From Pseudooceanicola atlanticus (lineage in GTDB: Bacteria; Pseudomonadota; Alphaproteobacteria; Rhodobacterales; Rhodobacteraceae): a DNA stretch of 64,000 bases. The stretch is taken from contig NZ_AQQX01000004.1 of assembly GCF_000768315.1 (NCBI RefSeq), positions 310,001 to 374,000 on the forward strand, given 5' to 3'. A program made the translations under genes and the position numbers. The notes beneath the pieces were generated by a model that had not been told where the DNA came from, searched no databases, and worked only from the letters and a program-made list of their open reading frames with translations. Positions 16,932-26,377 of this stretch are shown here, piece by piece (the stretch's first letter is position 1; each line of letters opens with the position of its first letter).

Positions 16932-17957
16932 ATGATTTCTGCCATCGCCAAGCCAGCCGCATCGATCCCGGTCCTTCATGCCGCCGATCTGCCCTGCGTC
17001 AACGGGGCAAACGAAGGCGACGATCTGACCTTTGCCGAAGAGCTCATGCTCGACGATACCTACTGGTGCGCCGAGGATGCCCGGCAATTGCGCCTGGGGA
17101 TCGAGGCGAGCGACAATGGCGACATCACCATTGGCCACGATACGGCTGCGGGCACGCCGGGCGCGGGGCTGCACCTGGACAGCTGCCTGACCTTCATGTC
17201 GCCCAACGGCCAGACCACCGAGGTGCTGATCCTCGTCGAGGTCGACATGTTCGGCGATGCCGCCAATGTCTACGCCATGCCCTTTGCGCCGCTGGCGCCG
17301 AAGACGGATTACACGCTGGTCGGGATCGAGATCGAAGGCGCGGCGCGCAAGTTCGCGGAAATCGCATGTGTCTCGTTCACGCGCGGCACACAGATCACCA
17401 TGTCCACCGGCGCGCAGCGCGCCATCGAAACGCTCGAGATCGGCGACCGTGTCCTGACCCGGGACAATGGCGTGCAGGAAATCCGCTGGGTCGGGCATTC
17501 CACCGTTCGCGCCGTGGGCGAATTTGCCCCGATCGTGATCGCTGCCGGGACACTGAACAATACCAACGACCTGATCGTCAGCCCGGACCACCGGCTGTTC
17601 ATCTACCAGCGCGAGGACGCCATTGGCGCCGGCCGTCGCGAGGTTCTGGTCAAGGCCCGTCACCTGGTCAACGGCACGACCATCGTGCAGCAGGATGGCG
17701 GCTTCGTGGAATATTACCAGCTGCTCTTCGACAGCCACGAGATCATCTACGCGGAGGGGATCGCGGCGGAAACGCTGCTGGTCGACACCCGCACCCGCGC
17801 CGCCCTGCCCCCGGAACTGGACGAGGTCCTGGCCCGTGCCATTCCGCATCACAGCGACAGCCTGCACGTGGATTTCGAGATCCAGAAGACCCTTCTGGAC
17901 AAGCCCGACGCGGCCGAGCTGCTGCGCGCGGCCTCGCGGCGGGCCGGCGCCCGGTAA
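16932..17957 (+). CDS. Hint (Hedgehog/intein) domain protein
   Basis: This is a 341-residue protein. Residues 1-140 are an unassigned N-terminal domain rich in small and acidic residues. A Hint domain follows from about 146 to 290, with SFTRGTQI, LEIGDRVLTRDNG, IRWVG and the SPDHRLFI block. Hint domains cleave or rearrange the peptide bond before a Cys or Ser nucleophile. Here the nucleophile could be C146 or S148, because FTRGT is preceded by C-V-S rather than directly by Cys. Such proteins are common in Rhodobacterales, but their targets are unknown. A GAGGAAAGG site lies upstream of the start. Confidence 0.85.
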   Translation: MISAIAKPAASIPVLHAADLPCVNGANEGDDLTFAEELMLDDTYWCAEDARQLRLGIEASDNGDITIGHDTAAGTPGAGLHLDSCLTFMSPNGQTTEVLILVEVDMFGDAANVYAMPFAPLAPKTDYTLVGIEIEGAARKFAEIACVSFTRGTQITMSTGAQRAIETLEIGDRVLTRDNGVQEIRWVGHSTVRAVGEFAPIVIAAGTLNNTNDLIVSPDHRLFIYQREDAIGAGRREVLVKARHLVNGTTIVQQDGGFVEYYQLLFDSHEIIYAEGIAAETLLVDTRTRAALPPELDEVLARAIPHHSDSLHVDFEIQKTLLDKPDAAELLRAASRRAGAR

Positions 17958-17963
17958 GACGCC

Positions 17964-19217
17964 CTAGCGGTCGCGCACCATGTGTGTCAGCGCCGCCCCG
18001 GTTTCGTAGTAAAGCCCCTTCGCCCCCGTGAACCGTTCCGAATAGCGGTCGATCGGAGCCATCGGCAGTCCGTCCTCGCGCCCGGTCAGTAGCGCCTCGG
18101 CCATCGCCTTGCCAAACAGCGTTCCCGTTCCGATACCGCGCCCGGAATAGCCGAATGCACTCAGCCCATTGGGGCCAAGCCGCAGGATTTTCGGGATGTG
18201 ATCCGAGGTCGAGGCGATCTTGCCCTGCCAGGCATAGGCCAGCGGCACGTCGCGCAATTGCGGGAACAGCGCGGTCAGCTTGCGCCGCGCCCAATCCCGG
18301 TGCAGCCCCGAGGCCCCGTGATCCAGCCGCCCGATGGCCCCGATCAGCACCCGCCCCGCTTGGTCGCGCCGGAAGGAGGACAAGACCATCGCCGTGTCCC
18401 ACCCGCCTTCGCCCCCCGGCAGGACGCTGTCACGCAGGTTTTCGGGCAAAGGTTCGGTCGCCATCTGGAAGAAATGCATCGGTGCGAACCGGTCCGTGTG
18501 ACCACCATAAGCGTTGACCGCCTCGATCGCCGCCTCGGCCCGTATCTCGTGCCCGCCCGCGCGGAGCACCCAGCCCTGGCCGTCATGGTGCAGCCCCTCC
18601 GCCCGGATCTGTTGCACGATCCGTGCGCCCGCCGCGATGGCCGCCCGTGCCAGCCCCTGGGCATAGGCCTTGGGCTGCACGGTTCCGGCCCGCGGATCGA
18701 ACAGCGCGCCATGCACCGCGTCAGACCCGACCCGCGCCCGCGCCTCGGCCGCATCCAGCAGGACCACCGGCGCCCCGATGGCACGCAGCTGGTCGTGACG
18801 GGCCTGCAGATCGCGCTGCCCCGCCGGGGAATGCGCGCAATGCAGCGTGCCGTTTCGCAGCGCCTCGCACTGGATCTGGTGCGCCTCGATCAGGTCGAAA
18901 ACCGCCGAAGGGCCGCCGGACAGGGCCGTGTTCAACCGATCTGCCGCCTCATCCCCCATCCGCTTGGCCACCTCGCCCGGTGGCAGCCAGAGGCCGGCAT
19001 TCACCAGCCCGACATTCCGCCCGGATCCGCCATGCCCGATTTCTCCGGCCTCGATCACGCAGACCGAGGCGCCCGCCCGCGCCGCATGCAGCGCTGCGGA
19101 CAGACCGGTATAGCCGCCGCCGATCACCACCAGGTCGACCCGCAGATCACCGTCCAGCTTTTCGGTCTGCACGGGATGGCCAGTGTGATCCCAGAGGCTG
19201 CCCTGCAGGGCGGTCAT
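17964..19217 (-). CDS. FAD-dependent amine/imino acid oxidase (AmaA-like)
   Basis: This is a 417-residue DAO-family flavoenzyme. The FAD-binding motif VVIGGGYTGLSAA is at about residues 30-42, followed by GEIGHGGSGRNVG, the covalent- or tight-FAD region of the PuuB/sarcosine oxidase group. The C-terminus has a second FAD contact (SAFGYSGRGIGTGT). It lies 6 bp downstream of an ALDH7-type dehydrogenase. In Pseudomonas putida the same pair (amaB-amaA) carries L-pipecolate oxidase and aminoadipate semialdehyde dehydrogenase. Pipecolate oxidation is therefore likely; gamma-glutamylputrescine or another amine is the alternative. Confidence 0.82.
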   Translation of the reverse strand: MTALQGSLWDHTGHPVQTEKLDGDLRVDLVVIGGGYTGLSAALHAARAGASVCVIEAGEIGHGGSGRNVGLVNAGLWLPPGEVAKRMGDEAADRLNTALSGGPSAVFDLIEAHQIQCEALRNGTLHCAHSPAGQRDLQARHDQLRAIGAPVVLLDAAEARARVGSDAVHGALFDPRAGTVQPKAYAQGLARAAIAAGARIVQQIRAEGLHHDGQGWVLRAGGHEIRAEAAIEAVNAYGGHTDRFAPMHFFQMATEPLPENLRDSVLPGGEGGWDTAMVLSSFRRDQAGRVLIGAIGRLDHGASGLHRDWARRKLTALFPQLRDVPLAYAWQGKIASTSDHIPKILRLGPNGLSAFGYSGRGIGTGTLFGKAMAEALLTGREDGLPMAPIDRYSERFTGAKGLYYETGAALTHMVRDR

Positions 19218-19223
19218 GGGCGA

Positions 19224-20744
19224 TCAGTCGATATCAAACACGACCCCCTGCGCCAGCGGCAATTCGCTGGAATAGTTGATGGTGTTGGTCGCCCGCCGCA
19301 TGTAGGCGCGCCACGCGTCAGAGCCCGACTCACGCCCGCCGCCGGTTTCCTTTTCGCCACCAAACGCGCCGCCGATCTCGGCCCCGGAGGTCCCGATATT
19401 CACATTTGCGATCCCGCAATCGGATCCCCGTGCGGACAGGAAGATCTCCATCTCGCGCAGGTCGGTGGTGAAGATCGACGAGGACAACCCGCCGCCGACC
19501 TCGTTATGCATTTCCAGCGCATCATCCAGATCGCTGTATTTCATCACGTAGAGGATCGGCGCAAAGGTTTCGCGCAGCACTGGACCGGCATGGTCCGGCA
19601 TCTCGACCAAAGCGGGTTTCACGTAGTAGGCGCTTTCGGGGCCCACGGCCTCGCGCTCGCCGCCATGGACGGTGCCGCCAAGGCCTTTCGCCTCCTCCAG
19701 CGCCGCCTGCATGCCCTCATAGGCCGTCTTGTCGATCAGCGGGCCGACCAGCGCCTGGGTTTCCAGCGGGTTGCCCACCGTGACCGATCCATAGGCCTTT
19801 TTCAGGGCCGGCACGATCTGGTCATAGACCGACTCGTGCACGAAGAGCCGCCGCATCGTGGTGCAGCGCTGCCCTGCCGTGCCCATGGCGCCGAAAGCCA
19901 CCGCGCGCAGCGTCATGTCCATATCCGCCGAGGGGCAGACGATACCGGCATTGTTGCCGCCCAGTTCCAGGATGCACTTGCCGAACCGTGCCGCCACTTT
20001 CGGGCCGACGATCTGGCCCATCCGGGTCGACCCGGTCGCAGAGATCAACGCCACCTTGGGGCTGTCGACCAGCGCCGCGCCGACCTCTGGCCCGCCGACC
20101 AGGACCTGGCTCAGGCCGTCGGGCGCGTCGCCGAACCGTGCCATTGCGCGCTCCAGCACCGCCTGGCAGGCCAGCGCGGTCAGCGGCGTCTTTTCCGACG
20201 GTTTCCAGATCACCGGATCGCCACAGACCAGCGCCAGCGCGGTGTTCCAGCACCACGGCGCGCAGGGGAAGTTGAAGGCGGTGATGACCCCCACGACGCC
20301 CAGCGGATGCCAGGTTTCCATCATCCGGTGGCCCGGCCGTTCGGTGGCGATGGTCAGACCGTACAGCTGGCGCGACAGGCCCACGGCAAAGTCGCAGATA
20401 TCGATCATTTCCTGCACTTCGCCCAAGCCTTCGGAGGGCGATTTGCCCGCCTCGATGCTGACCATGCGGCCCAGGTCTTCCTTGGATTTGCGCAGCTCTT
20501 CAGCGAAGAGGCGCACCAGCTCGCCCCGGCGCGGCGCGGGCACCATGCGCCAGGTGCGGAAGGCCTGCCCGGCCAATGCGATGGCGGCCTCGGTCCCGGC
20601 GACGTCATGGGCGGCAAGGCTCGCCACGGCCTCTCCGGTGACCGGAGAGATCACCTCCATCCCGCCAGCAACCTCGAGTTCCGCGGTCACGCCGCAGGCC
20701 TCCAGCGTTTCGGATGTCACGGCTTTCAGCGGTTTGGTCAGCAT
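19224..20744 (-). CDS. amaB: Aldehyde dehydrogenase, ALDH7 type (probable aminoadipate semialdehyde dehydrogenase)
   Basis: This is a 506-residue NAD-dependent aldehyde dehydrogenase. Family features in order are ISPVTGE, the cofactor region FNFPCAPWCWN and WKPSEKTPLTA, ELGGNNAGIV, and the catalytic cysteine in GTAGQRCTTMRR, a form typical of ALDH7 (antiquitin/AmaB). ALDH7 enzymes oxidise alpha-aminoadipate semialdehyde in lysine degradation. The downstream FAD oxidase supports the lysine/pipecolate route. The gene is divergent from prfC across a 232-bp spacer that should hold its promoter. The substrate is inferred from family and neighbour. Confidence 0.82.
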   Translation of the reverse strand: MLTKPLKAVTSETLEACGVTAELEVAGGMEVISPVTGEAVASLAAHDVAGTEAAIALAGQAFRTWRMVPAPRRGELVRLFAEELRKSKEDLGRMVSIEAGKSPSEGLGEVQEMIDICDFAVGLSRQLYGLTIATERPGHRMMETWHPLGVVGVITAFNFPCAPWCWNTALALVCGDPVIWKPSEKTPLTALACQAVLERAMARFGDAPDGLSQVLVGGPEVGAALVDSPKVALISATGSTRMGQIVGPKVAARFGKCILELGGNNAGIVCPSADMDMTLRAVAFGAMGTAGQRCTTMRRLFVHESVYDQIVPALKKAYGSVTVGNPLETQALVGPLIDKTAYEGMQAALEEAKGLGGTVHGGEREAVGPESAYYVKPALVEMPDHAGPVLRETFAPILYVMKYSDLDDALEMHNEVGGGLSSSIFTTDLREMEIFLSARGSDCGIANVNIGTSGAEIGGAFGGEKETGGGRESGSDAWRAYMRRATNTINYSSELPLAQGVVFDID

Positions 20745-20976
20745 GTCGGGTCCTCTGTCAAAATGGGGTCACGGGGCGCGGCATGTCGCATGGCCTGCGG
20801 GACAGGCCGGGCGCCCTTTTGCCGGCACCCTAACGCCGATCCGGCGACGGCGTCCAGATCACCCGTCCGGCGACGCGACGCAAAGCCGAAAGGCTTGCGT
20901 TCCGCGGGTCATTTTGCGCCGGGCGGGCAACCGTCCCAGCTTGCGCCGCCCCGCGCCCGGGGATATACGCCCGCCC

Positions 20977-22584
20977 ATGCTGGACACGCCCACGAACCGC
21001 CCCGACCTGCCCCCCGAGATCGCGCGCCGCCGCACTTTCGCGATCATCTCGCATCCCGATGCGGGCAAGACGACCCTGACCGAAAAGTTCCTGCTGTTCG
21101 GCGGGGCGATCCAGATGGCCGGCCAGGTCCGCGCCAAGGGCGAAGCCCGCCGCACCCGGTCGGACTTCATGCAGATGGAGAAGGATCGCGGGATTTCGGT
21201 CTCCGCCTCGGCAATGTCGTTCGATTACAAGACCTTCCGGTTCAATCTTGTCGACACGCCCGGCCACAGCGACTTTTCCGAGGACACCTACCGCACCCTG
21301 ACCGCCGTGGACGCGGCCGTCATGGTCATCGACGGGGCCAAGGGCGTCGAGTCCCAGACCCGCAAATTGTTCGAGGTCTGCCGCCTGCGCGACCTTCCCA
21401 TCTTGACCTTTTGCAACAAGATGGACCGCGAGAGCCGCGATACCTTCGACATTATTGACGAAATCCAGGAAAACTTGGCGATCGACGTCACCCCCGCTTC
21501 CTGGCCCATCGGGGTTGGGTCGGACTTCATCGGATGCTACGATATCCTGCGCGACCGGCTGGAACTGATCGACCGCAAGGACCGCAACCGCGTCGCCGAA
21601 AGTATCGAGATCAACGGCCTCGACGATCCCAAGCTGGCCGACCATGTCCCCGCGCATCTGCTGGACAAGCTGGTGGAAGAGGTCGAGATGGCCAAGGAAT
21701 TGCTGCCGACGCTGGACCCGCAATCGGTGCTCGAAGGCCATATGACGCCGATCTGGTTCGGCTCTGCCATCAACTCCTTCGGGGTGAAGGAACTGATGGA
21801 CGGGATCGGTGCCTATGGCCCCGAACCGCAGGTCCAATCCGCCGAACCGCGCAAGATCGCGCCGGAGGAGACCAAGGTTTCCGGCTTTGTTTTCAAGGTG
21901 CAGGCCAATATGGACCCCAAGCACCGGGACCGCGTCGCCTTTGTCCGCATGGCATCCGGTCACTTCAATCGCGGCATGAAGCTGACCCATGTGCGCACCA
22001 AGAAACCGATGACGATCTCGGCCCCGGTGCTGTTCCTTGCTTCCGACCGCGAACTGGCGGAGGAGGCCTGGGCGGGCGACATCATCGGCATCCCGAACCA
22101 CGGCCAGCTGCGCATCGGCGACACGCTGACCGAGGGCGAGGCGCTGCGCGTCAGCGGCATCCCCTCCTTCGCGCCGGAACTGCTGCAATCGTGCCGCGCG
22201 GGCGACCCGATGAAGGCCAAGCACCTGGAAAAGGCGCTGATGCAATTCGCCGAGGAAGGTGCCGCCAAGGTTTTCAAGCCGACCTTCGGCTCGGGCTTCA
22301 TCGTCGGCGTTGTCGGCGCCCTGCAATTCGAGGTCCTGGGATCCCGGATCGAGCTGGAATACGGCCTGCCCGTGCGCTTCGAAGCGTCCCAGTTCACCTC
22401 GGCCCGCTGGGTGAAGGGCGACCGCCAAGCTGTTGATAAGTTTGTGAATGCGAACAAGCAGCATATCGCAGAGGATCATGACGGCGATGTCGTCTACCTG
22501 ACGCGCCTGCAATGGGATATCGACCGCGTGGACCGGGATTACCCGGATATCCAACTGACCGCGACCAAGGAAATGATGGGCTGA
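20977..22584 (+). CDS. prfC: Peptide chain release factor 3
   Basis: RF3 is a GTPase that recycles RF1 and RF2 from the ribosome after termination. The 535-residue protein has the P-loop SHPDAGKTT (25-33), switch II VDTPGHSDFSEDT, the NKMD specificity motif (TFCNKMDRES), an EF-Tu-like domain 2, and the RF3 C-terminal domain with LQFEVL. The start at ATG 20977 (MLDTPTNRP) was chosen because the long open frame upstream has no family match and overlaps the opposite-strand dehydrogenase. Confidence 0.97.
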   Translation: MLDTPTNRPDLPPEIARRRTFAIISHPDAGKTTLTEKFLLFGGAIQMAGQVRAKGEARRTRSDFMQMEKDRGISVSASAMSFDYKTFRFNLVDTPGHSDFSEDTYRTLTAVDAAVMVIDGAKGVESQTRKLFEVCRLRDLPILTFCNKMDRESRDTFDIIDEIQENLAIDVTPASWPIGVGSDFIGCYDILRDRLELIDRKDRNRVAESIEINGLDDPKLADHVPAHLLDKLVEEVEMAKELLPTLDPQSVLEGHMTPIWFGSAINSFGVKELMDGIGAYGPEPQVQSAEPRKIAPEETKVSGFVFKVQANMDPKHRDRVAFVRMASGHFNRGMKLTHVRTKKPMTISAPVLFLASDRELAEEAWAGDIIGIPNHGQLRIGDTLTEGEALRVSGIPSFAPELLQSCRAGDPMKAKHLEKALMQFAEEGAAKVFKPTFGSGFIVGVVGALQFEVLGSRIELEYGLPVRFEASQFTSARWVKGDRQAVDKFVNANKQHIAEDHDGDVVYLTRLQWDIDRVDRDYPDIQLTATKEMMG

Positions 22585-22646
22585 CAGGGCGTTGCGTTGC
22601 GGCGCCCCCTCTTGCCACATGGCCTGACGCGCGCCACTCTGCGCCC

Positions 22647-23690
22647 ATGACAGCCGTTTCGCCCTCGAATTTTCCTGACGCCGAACAGGGTGTGGATAAC
22701 CCCGAGGGCTTTCGCCAGATCAGGCACTTGTACTGGGACCTTCACCCCCTTCCGCTGCCCCCCGCCGGTCCCCCCACATGGGAGGTCGTGGCGACCGTCA
22801 AGGCGCCCACCGATCAGATCGCACGCTTCGCCGCGTGGCACCTTGATCTGGGCGCCGACCGTGTCACGCTCTATTTTGACGCGCCCGATCCCGCACAGAT
22901 CGACGCCCTGCGCCATCCCCGCATCACCGCCCATGCCTGCGACGCCGCCCATTGGGACAAGCGACGTGGACGGCCCGAGACGCATCAGCTGCGCCAGGCG
23001 CGGAATGCCACGGAAACCTGGCGGCACTGCAGCGCGGAATGGCTGGCCCATATCGACGTCGACGAATTCCTATTGCCCCCGGCCCCAATGGCGACGCTTC
23101 TCGCCGAAGCTCCGGCGGATTGCGCCATGATCCACCTGCCCCCGGTCGAGCAATTGTCCGGCGGGAACGGGCACCTCTTCAAGCGCACCGCCCGGGCTGC
23201 GGGGCACAAAAGCACCGTTCTGTCGGACGTTTATCCGACTTTCGGGCAATACCTGCGCGGCGGCTTCCTCAGCCACCTCGAGGGCAAGCACCTGCTGCGC
23301 GCCGGTGGCAAACCCCGCGCCGAAAGGGTTCGGTTCGGCATTCACGGCGCATTCTGGCAGGGGCAGGAGATCTCCAACCGCGTGCACTGGCCCGACCTGC
23401 CGATGGGCCATGCCCATGCCCCGGACTGGCAGAGCTTCGTTGACCACCTGGCCTTCCGCCGCAGCAAAGGGTCCTACCGCAATCGCGACAAGACCGGCTT
23501 CAGACTGGCAGAGCTGATTGATTTCCTTGAGGAAAGCGAAGGCGAAGCCGGGATACGGCAGCTCTATTCCGAAGTGGCAGAGGCGACACCTGACCTGATC
23601 GCCCGCCTCGACGCCCATGGCATGTTGCTACGCTACCCGCTGGACACCGTCACGGCACTGAAACGTCATTTCCCGGACCTAGCCCCATGA
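22647..23690 (+). CDS. Glycosyltransferase family 2-like protein
   Basis: This is a 347-residue protein started at ATG 22647 (MTAVSPSNFP). From about residue 45 it matches the family of small GT2-like enzymes (Glyco_tranf_2_4 type): VVATVKAPTDQI, a WHLDLGADRVTLYFD strand-turn, and the metal-binding DVD at 137-139 in HIDVDEFLL. The downstream gene, which overlaps by 4 bp, encodes a shorter paralogue. The substrate is probably a cell-surface glycan; no other polysaccharide genes are adjacent, so the product is unknown. Confidence 0.85.
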   Translation: MTAVSPSNFPDAEQGVDNPEGFRQIRHLYWDLHPLPLPPAGPPTWEVVATVKAPTDQIARFAAWHLDLGADRVTLYFDAPDPAQIDALRHPRITAHACDAAHWDKRRGRPETHQLRQARNATETWRHCSAEWLAHIDVDEFLLPPAPMATLLAEAPADCAMIHLPPVEQLSGGNGHLFKRTARAAGHKSTVLSDVYPTFGQYLRGGFLSHLEGKHLLRAGGKPRAERVRFGIHGAFWQGQEISNRVHWPDLPMGHAHAPDWQSFVDHLAFRRSKGSYRNRDKTGFRLAELIDFLEESEGEAGIRQLYSEVAEATPDLIARLDAHGMLLRYPLDTVTALKRHFPDLAP

Positions 23691-24631
23691 CCACCTGGGG
23701 CCTTGTCACCACCGTCCGCGCGCCGTTGCGCACGGTCCTCGACTTCGCCGCCTGGCATCTGGAGCTGGGCGCGCATCGGCTGTTCCTGCATCTCGACGAA
23801 CCCGACCCCGAGACCTTTGCGATCCTGCGTGCGCATCCCCGGATCCGCCCCATCACGACCGATGCAACCTATTGGAAACGCATGGGGAACCGCCCACGCA
23901 AGCACCAGGTGCGCCAGACCAAGAACGCCACCCGCACCTATGAAAAACGCGCCGATGTCGACTGGCTGGCCCATGTCGATATCGACGAATTCCTGATCCC
24001 GGATGAGCCGGTCGCCGACATCCTGGCCCGCCTTGGCCCCGACACGCAGGTCGCCCGGATGCGCCCGATGGAGGCGCTGGCGCCGCAGGTCGAAGGCGAA
24101 AACCACTGGAACTTCAAGACCCTGACGCTTGACCCCAAGGAGCGCCGCAAGGTCTCGACCGAGGTCTGGCCGACCTATGGCCCTTATCTGAATGGCGGTT
24201 TCCTGTCCCATGTGGCCGGCAAGATCTTTGTCCGCACCGGCCTGCCGGAGCCTGAATTCAAGATCCACAACATCTACTCCGCCGGTACGGAAAACCCCGG
24301 GGCGCAGGAATTGCCGCAAATCCAGCTGGCCCACATGCATGCGCGCAACTGGACCGATTGGCTTGCCCAATATCGCTACCGGCACGAGGCCGGATCGTAC
24401 CGTGCCGAATTGAAACCGAACCGCCCGCGCGACAAGGGCGGCCTGTCCCTGCACGAAGTGTTCGCCATGATCGAAGAGGAAGGCGGAGAGGCCGCCCTGC
24501 GCCTTTTCTTCGACGAGGTCTGCGCCGCCACACCCGGCCACCTCGACCGGCTAACCCGCGCGGGCTTGCTGCGGCGCATCCACCTGCCCTTCGACGAAGT
24601 GCGCGAACGCCACTTCCCCGGCGCAACCTGA
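23687..24631 (+). CDS. Glycosyltransferase family 2-like protein (paralogue)
   Basis: This is a 314-residue paralogue of the gene before it, started in an ATGA overlap. It shares the same series of motifs: WHLELGAHRLFLHLDEPD, the DID metal site at 98-100 in HVDIDEFLI, a FKT...TEVWPTYGPYLNGGFLSH region and a C-terminal YRHEAGSYR stretch. It lacks the 45-residue N-terminal extension of its neighbour. The pair looks like a tandem duplication that has diverged, so the two enzymes may act in succession on one glycan. This is inference. Confidence 0.85.
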   Translation: MTTWGLVTTVRAPLRTVLDFAAWHLELGAHRLFLHLDEPDPETFAILRAHPRIRPITTDATYWKRMGNRPRKHQVRQTKNATRTYEKRADVDWLAHVDIDEFLIPDEPVADILARLGPDTQVARMRPMEALAPQVEGENHWNFKTLTLDPKERRKVSTEVWPTYGPYLNGGFLSHVAGKIFVRTGLPEPEFKIHNIYSAGTENPGAQELPQIQLAHMHARNWTDWLAQYRYRHEAGSYRAELKPNRPRDKGGLSLHEVFAMIEEEGGEAALRLFFDEVCAATPGHLDRLTRAGLLRRIHLPFDEVRERHFPGAT

Positions 24632-24784
24632 CCGGGTTGACCGCTTTAAAAGTTTGACCAGACAGGGTTTTTTGGGCTATGCCCGCCGCACTTGGGCCAA
24701 CCTGACTTCACTCTCAGAGCCATCCGGGCAATTGGTCCTTTTTCGCCGCGCGGGCCGAGACGTGTCCGCAAACAACGGATACGC

Positions 24785-26260
24785 ATGACAAAATTTACTG
24801 ATCTGAACCTGGACCCCAAGGTCCTCAAGGCCATTGCAGAGGCCGGCTACGAATCGCCGACCCCGATTCAGGCGGGCGCGATTCCCCCTGCACTCGAAGG
24901 AAAAGACGTGCTGGGCATCGCCCAGACCGGGACGGGCAAGACCGCGTCCTTCACGCTGCCGATGATCACCCTTCTCGGCAAGGGCCGTGCCCGGGCGCGG
25001 ATGCCGCGTTCGCTGGTGCTGGCGCCGACGCGGGAACTGGCTGCCCAGGTGGCCGAGAACTTCGACACCTATACCAAGCATATGAAGCTGACCAAGGCGC
25101 TGCTGATCGGCGGCGTCAGTTTCAAGGAGCAGGACGCGCTGATCGACCGTGGAGTCGACGTGCTGATCGCCACGCCCGGCCGTCTGCTGGACCATTTCGA
25201 ACGCGGCAAGCTGCTGCTGACCGGCGTTCAGATCATGGTCGTGGACGAAGCCGACCGCATGCTGGACATGGGCTTCATCCCTGATATCGAAAAGATTTTC
25301 AGCCTGACGCCCTTCACGCGCCAGACGCTCTTCTTCTCCGCCACCATGGCGCCCGAGATCGAGCGCATCACCAACACCTTCCTGTCGGCCCCGGCGCGGG
25401 TCGAAGTGGCCCGCCAGGCCACCACCTCCGAGACGATCGAACAGGGTGTGGTCATGTTCAAGGCCTCCCGCAAGGACCGCGAAGGCAGCGAAAAGCGCCG
25501 CGTCCTGCGCGACCTGATCGAGGCCGAGGGCAAGGCCTGCAAGAACGCGATCATCTTCTGCAACCGCAAGACGGATGTGGATATCACCGCGAAATCGCTG
25601 AAGAAATACGGCTACGACGCCGCACCAATCCATGGTGACCTGGATCAGTCGCAGCGGATGAAGACGTTGGACGGGTTCCGCGACGGGACGCTGCGCTTCC
25701 TCGTCGCTTCCGACGTTGCGGCGCGCGGGCTGGACATCCCCGATGTGAGCCACGTGTTCAACTTCGACGTCCCGTCCCATGCCGAGGATTACGTGCACCG
25801 GATCGGCCGCACGGGCCGCGCAGGCAAGAACGGCAAGGCCGTGATGATCTGCGTGCCGCGCGACGAAAAGAACCTGGCCGATATCGAACGCCTGGTCGAA
25901 CGCGAAGTGCCCCGCCTGCCCGTACCGGGCGCAAGCCAGCCCGAGGCGGCAGAGGCGCAGGACGCTGAAAAGACCGAAGAAAAGCCCAAGCGCAGCCGCA
26001 ACCGGTCGCGCAAGAAACCCGAGGATCAGGCCAACGCGCCCAGCCCCCAGGCCAAGGAAGAGAGCCCCGCGCCTCAGTCCAAGGACGACACCTCCGAACC
26101 CGCCGAAGAGGCGAAGTCCGGGGACGAGGGCAAGTCGGATCGCGGCCGGTCCCGCGGCGGCCGCGGCCGTTCGCGTCAGGACGACAACAAGGTCGTAGGC
26201 ATGGGCGATCACATGCCCAGCTTCATCGCCCTCAGCTTTGAACAGCGCCGCGCGGGCTGA
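24785..26260 (+). CDS. DEAD-box RNA helicase (RhlE-like)
   Basis: This 491-residue ATP-dependent RNA helicase starts at ATG 24785 (MTKFTDLNLD). The motifs are a Q-motif (TPIQAGAIP), AQTGTGKTASF, PTRELAAQV, TPGRLLDH, DEADRM, SATM, FCNRKTDVD, ASDVAARGLDIP and HRIGRTGRAG. The last 110 residues are a disordered tail, acidic and then Arg/Gly-rich (GRSRGGRGRSR), which often binds RNA. Such helicases act in ribosome assembly and RNA decay. The precise subfamily is not certain. A 153-bp leader separates it from the glycosyltransferase gene. Confidence 0.93.
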   Translation: MTKFTDLNLDPKVLKAIAEAGYESPTPIQAGAIPPALEGKDVLGIAQTGTGKTASFTLPMITLLGKGRARARMPRSLVLAPTRELAAQVAENFDTYTKHMKLTKALLIGGVSFKEQDALIDRGVDVLIATPGRLLDHFERGKLLLTGVQIMVVDEADRMLDMGFIPDIEKIFSLTPFTRQTLFFSATMAPEIERITNTFLSAPARVEVARQATTSETIEQGVVMFKASRKDREGSEKRRVLRDLIEAEGKACKNAIIFCNRKTDVDITAKSLKKYGYDAAPIHGDLDQSQRMKTLDGFRDGTLRFLVASDVAARGLDIPDVSHVFNFDVPSHAEDYVHRIGRTGRAGKNGKAVMICVPRDEKNLADIERLVEREVPRLPVPGASQPEAAEAQDAEKTEEKPKRSRNRSRKKPEDQANAPSPQAKEESPAPQSKDDTSEPAEEAKSGDEGKSDRGRSRGGRGRSRQDDNKVVGMGDHMPSFIALSFEQRRAG

Positions 26261-26377
26261 CTAGAAAGAATGTGACGCAAATCAGCATCACATTCGCCTG
26301 CCATTTTCAGACATCCGTAACCAAGCCAGCCATAGCTTGCCCCTGCGTGTCCTATTCAGGCGCGCAAAGGGGGCAAT

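Noticed and set aside
18198-21458. 1086-residue open frame on the plus strand
   Set aside because: It is antisense to the FAD oxidase and ALDH genes and passes into prfC in another frame. It has no ribosome site or recognisable domain.
24632-24784. 153-bp leader of the DEAD-box helicase, checked for a tRNA or cold-shock element
   Set aside because: No cloverleaf or conserved element could be seen by eye.
26268-26295. Hairpin GAATGTGA-12 nt-TCACATTC after the DEAD-box gene, considered as a terminator
   Set aside because: The stem is 8 bp with a 12-nt loop and there is no T run, so a terminator call is not supported. It could still be a 3' RNA element.
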